NCBI GenBank assembly: GCA_034440575.1
Contig: JAOTOL010001547.1
Span: forward strand, 1,596,001 to 1,660,000
Direction of reading: 5' to 3'
DNA length: 64,000 bases
Source of the DNA: Imbricaverruca yamaguchii
Lineage: Eukaryota; Arthropoda; Thecostraca; Neoverrucidae
Shown here one piece after another: positions 21,438-33,166 of this stretch (position 1 is the stretch's first letter; every line of letters begins with the position of its first letter). Below the pieces are notes generated by a model. That model did no database searches and was not told where the DNA came from. It saw nothing but the letters and a program-made list of their open reading frames with translations. The translations under genes were made by a program, and so were the position numbers.

Positions 21438-24400
21438 GTGGGGAGGGATGAAATTGCATTGCCAACTCAGGAATATTCCAATAGTGTCAGCCAAGGCAAT
21501 AGAACCTCAAAGTCTGCAAATAGGGACAGCAGCAACTCAAGGGGACAGAGTTATAGTTCATCTAGTGATAAAAGAACTCCTCAATATGAAAAAGCCAAAG
21601 GTGGTTATGGAGCATTTGTTAAGTGTATGATGTTTAATGCTCAGAGTATCCGTTCCAAATTTGATGAGTTCAAGTGTTATGTTGTTGAGGAACCGGATTT
21701 TGTTTGCATTACGGAGGCATGGGTTAGTGAAGGGTATTTTGGAGATAACTTACAGGACTATGAGATCCAGGGATACAATATGTTTTCGTGTAATAGGGGT
21801 CCAGCAATGAAAGGGGGTGGTGTAATGCTCTATATGAATAGCTTATTCAGTTCTCAAAAAGTAGCAGGTGGGGATAAAAATGTGTCCGTGGAGTCCATTT
21901 GGCTTGATGTCACTGTGGGAAAAGGCAACAGCAATACTCTTAGGATAGGAGCTTTCTACCGTTCAGGAACCCTGCCACATTATCAGCAACTGGAGCTTGA
22001 CAAGGTGATTTGTGAGGAAATCAGTAGAAACTTTAAGAGGAAGTGCCTTATTCTCGGTGACTTTAATCTAAAAGGTTATGAAAATGCTGGTGTTGGCTCC
22101 CCATCATGCAAAATGTTCAGGAAATGCCTTGAAGAGGACTTGTTCTTACACCAGTTTCTATCGGAACCTACCAGGCATGGTTCATTCTTGGACCTTGTAG
22201 TCTCGGATTTAAGTGACTTGGTTCAAGACTTGACTGTAGGCGAAACTCTGGGAAAAAGTGACCATAACATAGTTAGATTCAAGGCACATGTAGAGGAAAT
22301 TATCAAGGATAATTTGGTAAAGGTTCCAAATTTCAACAGAGCAGACTTTAACGGCATGAGAGCGGCTTTAAGTGCCATCAGATGGGAAGAAGAATTCTCC
22401 AATTTAAATGCCTGTGAAATGTGGGAAAAGTTCAAATCCTACTTAAAGGAAACTCAGATTAGACATGTCCCCCAAAAGCAAAGACGCAAAAGAAGGGTAG
22501 GAAAGCGAGCATGGCTTACACCAGACGTGATAAAAGCAATTAAGGCTAAGAAAACTGCATTTAGAGTTTTTAAAGAAGCCTCAAATGTCATTAATATAAA
22601 GGCGTATCGAAAAGCTAGAGACACTGTGAAGCAAAAAAACCAGAGCAGCAAAGCGAGCAAAGGAACTGGATTTAGCTAGAAACTGTAATGGGGACAGTAA
22701 AAAGTTCTTTAGTTTCTACAAGCTGAGTAAAGTTTCTAGCACAATTGGTCCACTGGAAGTAAACGGGACTACATTGGGTGAGGATAGTGAGATGGTTGAG
22801 GAGCTGAGCAAGCAGTTCAAATCAGTGTTTACATTGGAAGATATGACCAATCTGCCGACCGTACACCATAGTTCAGTTACATGGTATCTGACAAATGATG
22901 TTGATTTCATTGGTAGTGATGTTGTTTACAATCATATCAGGAAAATAAAGCCAAATAAGGCAGCAGGACCTGATGATATTTATGCTAGGGTGTTGCGGGA
23001 AACTGAAAAGGAACTGGCATTTCCACTTAGTATAATATTTTGTAGATCAGTTTCACATAATGAAATTCCAACCGAATGGAAAAGGGCAAATGTAGTTCCT
23101 ATTTTCAAGAAAGGAGAAAGAGGGAAAGTTGAAAACTATAGGCCAATAAGTCTCACATCCCTAGTCTGCAAGGTACTCAAATCAATTATCAAGGATAGAA
23201 TAGTTAGTTATCTGGAAGGTAGCAGATTGATTCAAGATACTCAACATGGATTTAGAAAAGGACGATCGTGTCTCACAAACCTCTTGGACTTTTTGAACTT
23301 CGCCACAGAACAATTTGATCAGGGAAATCAGGTTGATGTAACATATCTTGACTTTAGTAAGGCCTTTGACAAGGTACCCCATAAACGGTTAATGATACAG
23401 CTTCAGTCCCATGGTATTGCAGGTAGCATCTTAAAATGGATAGAGTTGTGGCTTTCAGATAGACAGCAAAGAGTGATGCTAAATGGTACAAAGTCATCAT
23501 GGCAAAATGTTCTTAGTGGAGTCCCCCAGGGGTCAGTACTAGGGCCATTACTGTTCATTATATTTGTAAATAACATTGAAAGTGGCCTAAGCAGTAAAGT
23601 TTTGAAATTTGCAGATGATTTGAAGGTCTTTAGGGCAATAACAGGTCAGAATGAGCATATCTCGCTGCAAAAAGACTTAGACGAACTTGTGAAGTGGTCC
23701 GAAGAATGGCAAATGAAATGTAACTTTGATAAGTGCAAAATCATGCATGTAGGTAAGTAGCATATGAAGGCTCCATACTTGATGGGTGGCCAAGTGCTAT
23801 CAGTGACTCAACAGGAGAAGGATTTAGGTGTTATTCTAAACACAAAACTGGGGGCATCAGAACAGACCAAGGAAGCCAGGAAGAAGGCACTGAGAATACT
23901 CGGGGCAATAAATAGGAATGTATCATACAGAAGTGAGGAAGTGGTCAGGACGCTTTACTGTGCATACGTCAGGTCACATTTGGAATACTGCATCCAAGCT
24001 TGGTCTCCTAGCTATGAAAAAGATTGTTGGCTTTTAGAGAGAGTACAAAAGAGGGCTACAAAAATGGTTAATGGCATAAGCAACCTGGCATATGAGGAAA
24101 GATTGAAGAAATTGAATATGTTTTCACTTAGATATAGAAGGCTGAGAGGAGATCTCATCGAGGTCTTTAAATTTGTCAATGGTCTGGAGAGGGGATACCT
24201 TGGGGAAATGTTTGAATTTAACAGAAATGATGCAATTAGAGGTCATAAATTCAAAATTAAAATTAACCACAGCAGAACAATGTTAATGCAAACTTTCTTC
24301 ACCAACAGGGTAGTGGAACACTGGAACCAGCTGCCAGAAAACATCGTCAGTAGCAGCACATTGAACATCTTTAAAAACAGCATAGACAATCATTATAAGA

Positions 24401-24438
24401 ATAGAGAGCTTGCTTTTCAGTATTACAGGGAGGGCTGA
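21438..24438 (+). pseudogene. LINE ORF2 (endonuclease-reverse transcriptase), one frameshift and one stop
   Basis: Encodes the enzyme that nicks target DNA and reverse transcribes the LINE RNA. The first part (21438-22679) has an APE-type endonuclease: FNAQSIRSK, ITEAWV, LGDFNLKG and SDHNIV. The reverse transcriptase part (from about 22700) has AAGPDDIYARVL, NYRPISLTS, SGVPQGSVLGPLLF and the catalytic FADD (about 23610). The thumb and C-terminal region run to 24438. The frame shifts by one base at a run of seven A (22633-22639), and a TAG stop lies at 23758-23760 in an otherwise continuous frame. This copy is therefore not expected to make an active full-length enzyme. Confidence 0.85.
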
Positions 24439-24639
24439 TTGGCAGATTTGGTGGGAAACTGGTTCAGTGTGCAGAGTGCAAACAAGAAGGGCCCTTGTGG
24501 CTCAGAGTTGCACTAATCTTTTATGTTTTTATGTCTTTATGTCTTTTACTTGAAATGTACAACATAAAAGCGCATCAGTAACAGAGAAGCTGAGGAACAA
24601 CGCACGACCTTGAATTACCCTGCTCTAATGCAAAATAAT

Positions 24640-24830
24640 CCGAACATGGTCCCTTTGTTCATAGCAGTGTGTTGTGGAGTCGGTATTTCTGTCATCCATC
24701 CATCCCGGGTCGATATTTCCATATGAACTCTTGTTGTGGACATCAGCCTTGTAATTAGGCATTCCGCGATGGGTCGACTTGTCTGATGGTTCAGACAGAT
24801 ATTCGATGCCAATGCAAATCACTTCTAAGC
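24640..24830 (+). repeat. Dispersed repeat, right partner of a pair around the LINE
   Basis: Same family and orientation as 18885-19070. It starts about 90 bp after the LINE tail. Confidence 0.7.
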
Positions 24831-25700
24831 CACTGTTGTCTTTTGGCGAACGATTTCCGCCCAGATAAATAAGCATGGCCAAGACTCCTCAATATGCCAA
24901 GATTGCTCGATATGAGAATTTGCTGTCGCATCGACTGATATAGGGAAGTGCTGCTTTTCGCACCAACCCTCGCCATGAGTCATCATTTATGGACGGGATT
25001 GCGAGACGAGTGAACACGAAGTGACATCACGAAGTGAAAACGCTTGGTGGAGGACGGACACCGCCGTCTCTTTCTCGTGGATAGGACGGTAAAAATTAAC
25101 GCAGAGCAAGGACATTTTTTCATGCTATAAAGATCGGTTTATATTTTATTACGTATTCATTGTCTCAGAGCGATATAAGATCAGGTCACGATATTCAAAC
25201 CAGTTTACGAAGGTGCTTCATTATCACATCAGGTACGGTCCACCAATACGCGTCACACCTGGGGTGCAAAATAACACCGACCCATGTCGGATTTCTTCAT
25301 AAATTGGTGGACAGGGGTAATTGAGCGCCCCTAATCCAATGGTGACACTCCCAATTAGATCTGACCAACAGCACGTACGTTATAGCCTCAGGCATTTTTT
25401 GATGGTCACGATGCAGGTTTAACTTTAAATTGTCATAACTTCTGTTATATTCAACATAATTGCGTAAACTAATATATCGCTGGGTTCATAATAGACCAAT
25501 GATCACGTTCCAGTTGTAATGACAACATTTTATCCATAGGCCATACTCATACATACCAGCTTTCTCAATTTATGGCGACATAATTAATAGAGTTTTAAGT
25601 TATCCAGATCAATTTATCGCGACATCATCCTTCGTCGCGATATATAGTTCAAATTCATGTTCTTAAAAACGTCTGGGACCAAGGAATGATTATTAATGTC
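24831..25700. other. Intergenic DNA, no gene recognised
   Basis: No conserved coding sequence. AT-rich with several ATAT-rich words, but no array or clear element ends. Confidence 0.4.
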
Positions 25701-25701
25701 C

Positions 25702-25766
25702 GACAAATCAAGGTAGACGAAGGTGCCTGGCTAATAGCCATGCACCTTCGTCTGCCTTAATTTGTC
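25702..25766. repeat. 31-bp-arm inverted repeat with 3-base loop
   Basis: The left arm 25702-25732 (GACAAATCAAGGTAGACGAA...) and right arm 25736-25766 are reverse complements at 28 of 31 positions, around the loop AAT. As plus-strand RNA one of the three differences is a G.U pair. It is an isolated foldback of unknown nature. Confidence 0.9.
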
Positions 25767-26784
25767 AATGGCTGAGTTGTGATATGCTTTCGGCAATGAT
25801 AACTCCACTCGCTCGCTGGAGTTCGCTGGGGAAAGACGCATATCTCTCGCTCTTGAAAAATGTCCTTTTTTGGCAGAATGAAATAAGGCAGGGCATTTAT
25901 ATCTGGCACGCTTGCGTGCATGCTGCACACACATGAAATTTGTGACGACATCAATGGCACCCGATGAGAGCTATGTGTGGATAAAAATTGATATTTAATC
26001 AAGGTTTACTTCAATGGCAAAAAGAAGTGCGAAAGAAGCACGGCTAAAGAGTACTCGAATTTTGGATCCTCGTGATTTATTGTTGCAATCAACCTGAAAA
26101 CCTGAAAACTGTGCTGCCATCAAGAAGAATTTTCACCTCCTAGAAAAACCTACTCAAGAAATGAAACAGCTCAATGGAAGTTGGATTCAGTATGATACGA
26201 AGAGGGTGAACCAGCAATTAAGACGACAACGCACGAACGAATCCGAAGAAGGACATCACCATTCATCCTTCCTTTTTATTGCATAATTTATATGGACGAT
26301 CCTTGCCATTGATTTCTCAGCACCTTTCCATTCCTTGACCTGACACCTACCCTCGTCCTTGTTGCAGTCTATTGAGTCGGCGCCGACTGGCTGCAGTGCT
26401 CTAGAATGCAACGTCCTTTGTCCTTACGTCCTTTCAGCTATTCCGCTCACTTATTCACTTATATCCGTCCTGTGCAATAATAGCCACCAGCTGCGTGGAT
26501 GTACTTGTAAGTCAAAATAATCATTTTGAATAACCATGGCAGCGAAAGTGAAAAACACACTACCTTGACTTTCACCTTTCATATTTCCGATCCCTGGAGA
26601 CTTGGTACGGTTCCACCAATGGGTATCAGAGGAGGAGGATTCAGGAATTTACCACACCGGAGAAGGAGACTTCCTGGAAGCGGAGCCCTTGGCCGGGTAG
26701 CGGCGCTGTATAGGGTCGGAAGGGCGGCCGTTGATGACCACGGCGGCCGGCTGCTTCCTGCAGCGGAGACGCATTTTGCCACGT
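25767..26784. other. Intergenic DNA, no gene recognised
   Basis: No conserved coding sequence. The last 200 bp become GC-rich and lead into the inverted repeat at 26785. Confidence 0.4.
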
Positions 26785-26829
26785 GACCAGATGAACACGT
26801 GACGCATTTTGCCACGTGTTCATCTGGTC
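26785..26829. repeat. Perfect 17-bp inverted repeat
   Basis: GACCAGATGAACACGTG at 26785-26801 and its exact reverse complement at 26813-26829, separated by 11 bp. The 17 bp ACGCATTTTGCCACGTG also occur twice in tandem here (26769 and 26802), so a direct and an inverted repeat overlap. CACGTG E-box cores appear in both arms. Confidence 0.9.
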
Positions 26830-28235
26830 CGGCGATTACCACAGGTTGTATAGAGAAGATAACGGTTAGCCATGCTTCAGGACAATTTTTTTATCAGGCC
26901 TTGGCATGCCTGTGCGTACTCCGTTCTCTTGGCTGATGCCATCCTTCGCATTGACAGCGTAACGATTGCCATACAAGCCATGTTTCTCTCTAGAAATTTC
27001 GCCGTCGTGGATTTTACTTCAATTGGCCGCTTTTTTGCTGGTCGATATGGAGCATAATCGCATCAGCCTCTAGAAGGAAATCTGGCTCATCGCCCGGGAG
27101 AGTGATGTTACCTGATCTGAGCATTAGCAAGTCTTGGCTGAGCCGGATGCAGGTGTACTTGTAGTGCTCCTTGTGCGATTTCTGGTCGTCGTTGCTCTGT
27201 AGAAGAAAAAAAAGTTGCTTTTCCAAAATCCCACACAGCTCTTTAAACCACAAGCGAGCAGCGTCTTAAGCATGTCGCACCACGGCTGTCGAGTTTGCGT
27301 CTGTGGTGGGCCTCAACTACCTTGGCATGGGGGAGGGTGGAGGGCGAAGGACGGAGTTCACGGCATGTCGCCGATATTTCTATTATGTAACATGGCCAAG
27401 CGGGTAGATCAGTACAACAGCTGATCATCCAGCTGATGAATTTGCATGTCTTACAAAAACAATATCCGGCGGCATTGACAGCATCCCCTATGCCATAATT
27501 AAATGGTAGAATTGCGTAGCCTCATGCTCAAAGGATGAAATATAGGCAAGCAAAAACATAAAGACATATTTCGTCCGGGAGCCACCATCAGTATAAGCTC
27601 ATATAAACAAGTCTTGCACTAGTGGAAGCTACGTACGTCGTACCAATGGGAGCACCTTAGTGGGGCTACTCACAAAGTCCGCTCTAGATCCGCCCCCTGG
27701 TCCGGCAAAAGATAAAGCCTACAACTGCTGCGCTGCAAGTTGACGAAGAAAATTTATCAGTCCTCATGAGTTGACATAATACTGGTGCCGCCGCTCTGGT
27801 GTTGCTAGCATGCTTCATAGCAAGCCCTTACTATAAATTATGCCAAATTTTAGTTTCTGCCAAAGGTGCAAGTAATTTACCATGGTGAAATTTGAACGAT
27901 ATTCAAACAAGCTCTTTTATGATGTGTCGTTAGTTGTGTTATCAAATCATTTCACCCTATCACTTTGTATTCACTTTTCACCGTGTTGCTAAAGTTAAAT
28001 GGGAGCAACGGCAGACACCGCGCAAAAGCTTCAAAACGCAGCCGCCAGAGCGGCGACACATGCAAGTACGACATGAATTGGTCGCCTCATTGGCCGCGCC
28101 CATGCCCTTGGCTTATGAAGAGTGTGTGATTTGAATAGTAGAAGCTTGGTGAAATCGATTACTTGGTGTTTGTTGTTTCCCAGCTAAGTTACTGGTGTTG
28201 CTGATATGCGATGTCAACGTCTGTGTAAAGCACAC
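26830..28235. other. Intergenic DNA with one DNA-transposon end
   Basis: No gene recognised. At 27681-27700 the reverse complement reads CCAGGGGGCGGATCTAGAGC, an end like those at 28236 and 29312. Its partner end was not found. Confidence 0.4.
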
Positions 28236-28679
28236 CAAGGGCGGATCTGGGAATTTTGTGGCGGTATTTGTCTGGAGGCGCGCCATTCTCTCTGAGGGGC
28301 GCTATGAGCCGGAGGTGCGTTCGTGAATACTGACGAGGCGCGTTCGTTTGTTCTTAAGGGCGAGCCTTGTCCACTTAGATGGGCACACGGAGCTGAAGAA
28401 AATAATCCGTTAAGGTGGGGGTGGGGTGGGGGTGCCGGGGTGGACTCAGGCATCGGTGCATTTTCGCGGTTAAGGTGGACACTTTTCCATGAGGGGCAGA
28501 TGCTCCAAGGCTGTCTCCTTTTCCCCCTCCGTGAAGCACACCTCATGGCAGGTCACACCGCCTTGCCGGTGGCCCAGCTGAAGGACTTGGCCCCTCGTGG
28601 TGTTTTGCATGGAAGGCGCCTTGTCCTCAACTTTCATGGGGGAGAAGCTGGTTCTCTTGGCCTCCTGGAGCCGCCACTG
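28236..28679. mobile_element. Non-autonomous DNA element, about 444 bp
   Basis: The left end is CAAGGGCGGATCTGGGAATT. The right end, reverse complemented, is CAGTGGCGGCTCCAGGAGGC. These inverted ends share the GGCGGATCCAGG-type core repeated in this region. The interior is G-rich and has no conserved protein. Confidence 0.45.
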
Positions 28680-29480
28680 ATAAGACCTGTACTTTGTCGT
28701 GTGATGCGATCTGAATTATATACCTGATGCCCACAGCGGTTGGTGTAATGCTTCGTAGCTGTACTCTTTTCTTTGCTTCGCATGGTACTCTTTTCTTGTA
28801 ACTTTCTCAATGCATATTATTATGGTTGCTATGCTATTTTTTGTCGGATCACCTCCATTTATCTTTCATGGTTCAGGACAAAGGTGAGGAACATGAATTA
28901 TCCAAAAGCAAGACATATCAGCAAGCAAAATTATTCCTGCCAGGGTGAAGAGGAGCAGCCAAAGGAAGGGGGCCGGGGTCCGCCCCTCGCTGAGGATCCA
29001 AACATACACTAGTTCAAACAAGATATTTATAGATTTTCACCACGCAAAACCAAACATTTTCAGCTCGCTTTTCAGGCAGAATGTGGTCTTCTTCTCGTCA
29101 CTTTTTTGGATCACCCTTCCCCTTAAGGAAATTATAGCTGCGCCCCTATCTGAGTGCAGTTTTCCAACAAAGAACAGTTTTCCAAGTTTTCCACAACAAA
29201 GTTTTCCAAGCATGCAATTTCATAACTGAAACTACCACACTGTGCGTAGATTACGAACTTTCCGAGCTTAACTTCGCCCGGAGGATCTCAGCATTGCACA
29301 TAAGGAGAGGTCAAGGGCGGATCCAGGATTTTCATGGAAATGGGCACTCCGTGATGGGGGCATCATTTTCTTGGAAGTGCACCACCGCGAAGGTCCTCGG
29401 AGATGTGCTCTCTGCTCAAACGTCATTGAGCGCGTGAGGGTGGGGGGGGGGGGGCGGGGGGGGGGGGGGCACTCGGGCGT
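28680..29480. mobile_element. Degraded nest of DNA-element ends
   Basis: A further left-type end, CAAGGGCGGATCCAGGATTT, starts at 29312. Fragments such as GGGTCCGCCCCTCGCTGAGG (about 28976) and GCTGCGCCCCTATCTGAG (about 29138) look like opposite ends. I could not pair them into complete elements. Confidence 0.35.
29437..29470 (+). repeat. G-run with quadruplex potential
   Basis: Two runs of 12 or more G separated by one C, preceded by GGG. Homopolymer length in the assembly may be unreliable. Confidence 0.8.
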
Positions 29481-31299
29481 GCTGAACGTCTTTTATTTTT
29501 CTGACGTCAGTTGCCTTTAAGAGTAATTGGATTGAATGGAAGTACATTTTACTGAGGATGAGCCAGCCGTGTCCGCTGGTGGAGGATGATGGTTGGATGT
29601 ATTTTATGATGAATTTATTTTATGATGGTATGATGGATGATGGTTGATCCATTCTAAGCATGCGACTCAGTTTAAAAAAAAATCCTGCATTGCAATTGTG
29701 CATGCACACGATCAAGTACCTGAGCAGAACAAGCAAATAATGCCTTGTGTGGTAAACATGGAATGGAAGAAATAGTCATGGCTGGAGCAAAGTAGAGGAT
29801 ATGAAATTGTCTACTAATTACCAGGAAATCTTTGTGTTATTCGAGTTTAATCATTTATCATTCCACAAAATAGCAGGTTTTTAGTCGGTAATGTGCATCC
29901 AAAAGCTCTGGCAAAATATTGTTTACCGCAGGCCTCATCAATTCGTACGTCACGTTTAGTGAGTTTAGTGAGTTCCTTGTCTCGTTTGTAGATAGTTTAT
30001 TGTGTTCTTGTTAGAAGCGCAACGCAACGTCTTAGCTTCTTTACCTGTGAGCGCTGGTGACCGCGTGCGTAATGCGCTACAGCAGCATCACGCTCGGGTC
30101 AGGGGCGGTAGCGAGCACAGGCGCTGCGTCCACATGACACAGAGGAATTCACGACTGGGAATCGGCTTCAGTTCTAATAGCTCAGGCGCTATGCGTGCTG
30201 GGAGTGTTCGAAAAGTGTACGTAGGTCAGACCACGGAACTGAATCACAATGGCTGGCGCCCACCAACACAGTGGCAGTACGACTTCCGGCGCAGGCCGTG
30301 ATGGCTAATGCGGACCACGACGGTTCGTAGAAGCGCACATAATGGCACTTCACGGAACAGCTCGAGACAAACCGAGCGAAGTCATTCAGCTGCATGCGCT
30401 GCATTTAGCTGATCCTTTGTTCCGTTAATATGCTCTTGCAGATTGAACGCATGCCATACTCCCATGATTTTAGGTAGGTTTACGTCTAAATTGAAAGAGG
30501 CTTTGAGGTCTTCCGCTTGCAGTTTGTTTATAACGAATGACATACCTTCAATAGCATGCTATATTTAGCGAATGCATTATTTTGGCATACAAGGGAGGAA
30601 ATGATTGCAGTAGTGGCTTGGGGGCTCCGTTGACAACTCATAAAAATAATGGACTATAATACATCTCCCTGAGACAATGTTCTAAAACGGAGCTGAAGGT
30701 TCACCGATAATTGTGATGAAGCTGCAACTTTTCGCTTGAAATGCATACACATGGACACTGATGGCTGCCAGTAAGTACCCATGTGTCTTTTTAGAAAGTG
30801 TGAGCATTTTAACTTAGCATCCCATAAATAACATGGTCATAATATTTACCTGATGGCAACAATATGGCTGTGGAGTATACGTCGCGCTCCATAATCAGCC
30901 AAACGCAGATTGTGGAGGGCGACATCCGTCAACAGCGCCATCTTTGAAGTAATTCCGAATTGTGCACATGCCTGACTTGAAAGTCAATGTTGGTATCAAT
31001 GCATTCTGCTAGTGTACTAATTCTGATGTCAAGTGCATTTGCATCGCCCAAGATTGAATACAATTTCGAGGTTTTACCTCATTTTGCCGCTACTGGTAAT
31101 CACAGCCAAATATATTGGCATTTCTAACAAGCTTCAATCGTCCTTGTGGGCAACGCAAATCGGAAAAGTTCAAAATAAGTCGATATTCGGAGCCAGTATC
31201 AACAACAGGCTGAGAATAAGTGGAGCTAGCAAAACGTTTCGAAAATATATATAAAGAAGGTCACCGAAATGCGCACGTGGGCAGTTCGTGAGAGCTACA

Positions 31300-31320
<21 letters not shown>
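29481..31320. other. Intergenic DNA, no gene recognised
   Basis: No conserved protein, RNA gene or clear repeat. It has short ATGATGG repeats near 29586-29645. Confidence 0.4.
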
Positions 31321-31580
<260 letters not shown>

Positions 31581-32590
31581 GCATATGAAATAAATTTGTG
31601 ATTCATCTGATTTACACATGCGTATTCATATGCTGAAATGTGCTTCACTGGCATGCTTGACTTTACTTCAACCTCTTAGCAGGAGGCTACGCAATCCCAC
31701 CATTCACATAATGTTGCTCATCAACTCAACGATGCTAACACTCAGCATCAAAAGATTTGGCTCGATTCGTCCTTTCATTTTTTATGGCTTTGATCAACAG
31801 ATTTGGCTTGACTCGTCCTTTCATTTTTATGGCTGCGAAGCAGTGAAGTCTTTTTACGACTATGGCTATGACCGGGAAAAGACCGGTTCGTGTACCTGGG
31901 GTAGCCGATGCCATCGCTGTAGCATCTGAAGAACCTTGATCTTGACGGCCAGTCGCCCCCGCTCTCTACACTGCCCACGTGTTTCTGCACCGGTCAACGA
32001 AAGCGACATACCCAGTTTCCCGGTCCGGTCGATTCCGGTTTTCAGCAGAACGCGTTCGCCGTGGGACGAGTTAGTTTCCCGCACAGCTGTGTCGATCCCG
32101 CTGGACTAGCGTCCCGCTGCCGCCGACGGTACCTCGATGGCCGCAGACATTGAGGCCCAGACCATCTGGAGCAGCGACAGTCACTCCCTTCCTGCCGGCA
32201 TACCGCAGAGGTGCCCTCAGATGCTTTTCAGGAGAGCACGCATGAGCTGATATGCGCCGTCAGTCATGCATGGCTTGGTGCTGTGGCATTCGTCGACTGC
32301 GGTGGTCAGGCGCAACGTCATCATCATGAATCATCTCCGGACTGGCAATAATGCATGTGGATGAACCAGGTGCACGACTTGACTTTGGATGGTGCAGTTG
32401 CACGACATTCCCCTCACCCTCTCGGCGTTGCCCAGCGTGACCTGGGTTTTGATGTCATCCGCGGTTGCGGCAAAGCTGGCTGCCGTGTTGGGGTCCGGAT
32501 TCATTGCAGTCGGCGTGCTGCAACTTTGTATTTAACTGATGGTTTCGGCGTGCTCTCGCTCCGCAGCCGCTCGAGGGCGGTGTGGCTGCT
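31581..32590. other. Intergenic DNA, no gene recognised
   Basis: A 40-bp direct repeat is seen near 31755-31830 (AGATTTGGCT..GA.TCGTCCTTTCATTTTT twice). GC content rises after 31900. No conserved protein seen. Confidence 0.4.
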
Positions 32591-32993
32591 GTCAGCCGGT
32601 CGGTGTTGTTGGGATGTCACGTCAGCTGGTCGGTGTTGTTGGGATGTCACGTCAGCCGGTCGGTGTTGTTGGGATGTCACGTCAGCCGGTTGGTGTTGTT
32701 GGGATGTCACGTCAGCCGGTCGGTGTTGTTGGGATGTCACGTCAGCCGGTCGGTATTGTTGGGATGTCACGTCAGCCGGTCGGTGTTGTTGGGATGTCAC
32801 GTCAGCCGGTCGGTGTTGTTGGGATGTCACGTCAGCCGGTCGGTGTTGTTGGGATGTCACGTCAGCCGGTCGGTGTTGTTCGGATGTCACGTCAGCCGGT
32901 CGTTGTTGCTGGGATGTCACGTCAGCCGGTCGGTGTTGTTGGGATGTCACGACAGCCGGTCGGTGTTGTTCGGAATTCACGTCAGCCGGTCGG
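32591..32993. repeat. 30-bp minisatellite, about 13 copies
   Basis: The unit is GTCAGCCGGTCGGTGTTGTT plus GGGATGTCAC, with few substitutions. The period of ten codons keeps all three plus frames and one minus frame open, giving long but spurious open frames (277, 212, 178 and 159 codons). No signal peptide or RR domain lies beside it. Confidence 0.95.
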
Positions 32994-33149
32994 CACTGTC
33001 ACTGCGGCCGCAGACGTGTGGCCCTTGGTCGGCAGCTCCGTTTGGGAGGTCAACTTCACCCCAGCATCTTCGTGACGGCCACCGCTACCCCTCCGTTACC
33101 AACCACAGACCGTTGTCGCCGTCGACAGCCGCAGCCACCTGCAACAGTT

Positions 33150-33166
33150 GGGGGGGGGGGGGGGGG
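33150..33166 (+). repeat. Run of 17 G
   Basis: An uninterrupted homopolymer 150 bp after the 30-bp array. The length may be an assembly estimate. Confidence 0.85.

Larger units (their letters stand above)
20362..24548 (+). mobile_element. Near-full-length CR1-like LINE
   Basis: A non-LTR retrotransposon with two open reading frames in the order esterase-like ORF1, then endonuclease plus reverse transcriptase ORF2. It ends in a short 8-bp repeat tail of ATGTCTTT type (about 24523-24548), as CR1-group elements do, rather than in poly(A). The 5' limit is unknown but must lie between the CP-B promoter at 20137 and the ORF1 start. A truncated copy of the same element is at 59857-60589. Only two ORF2 lesions are visible, so the insertion looks young. 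Confidence 0.85.
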
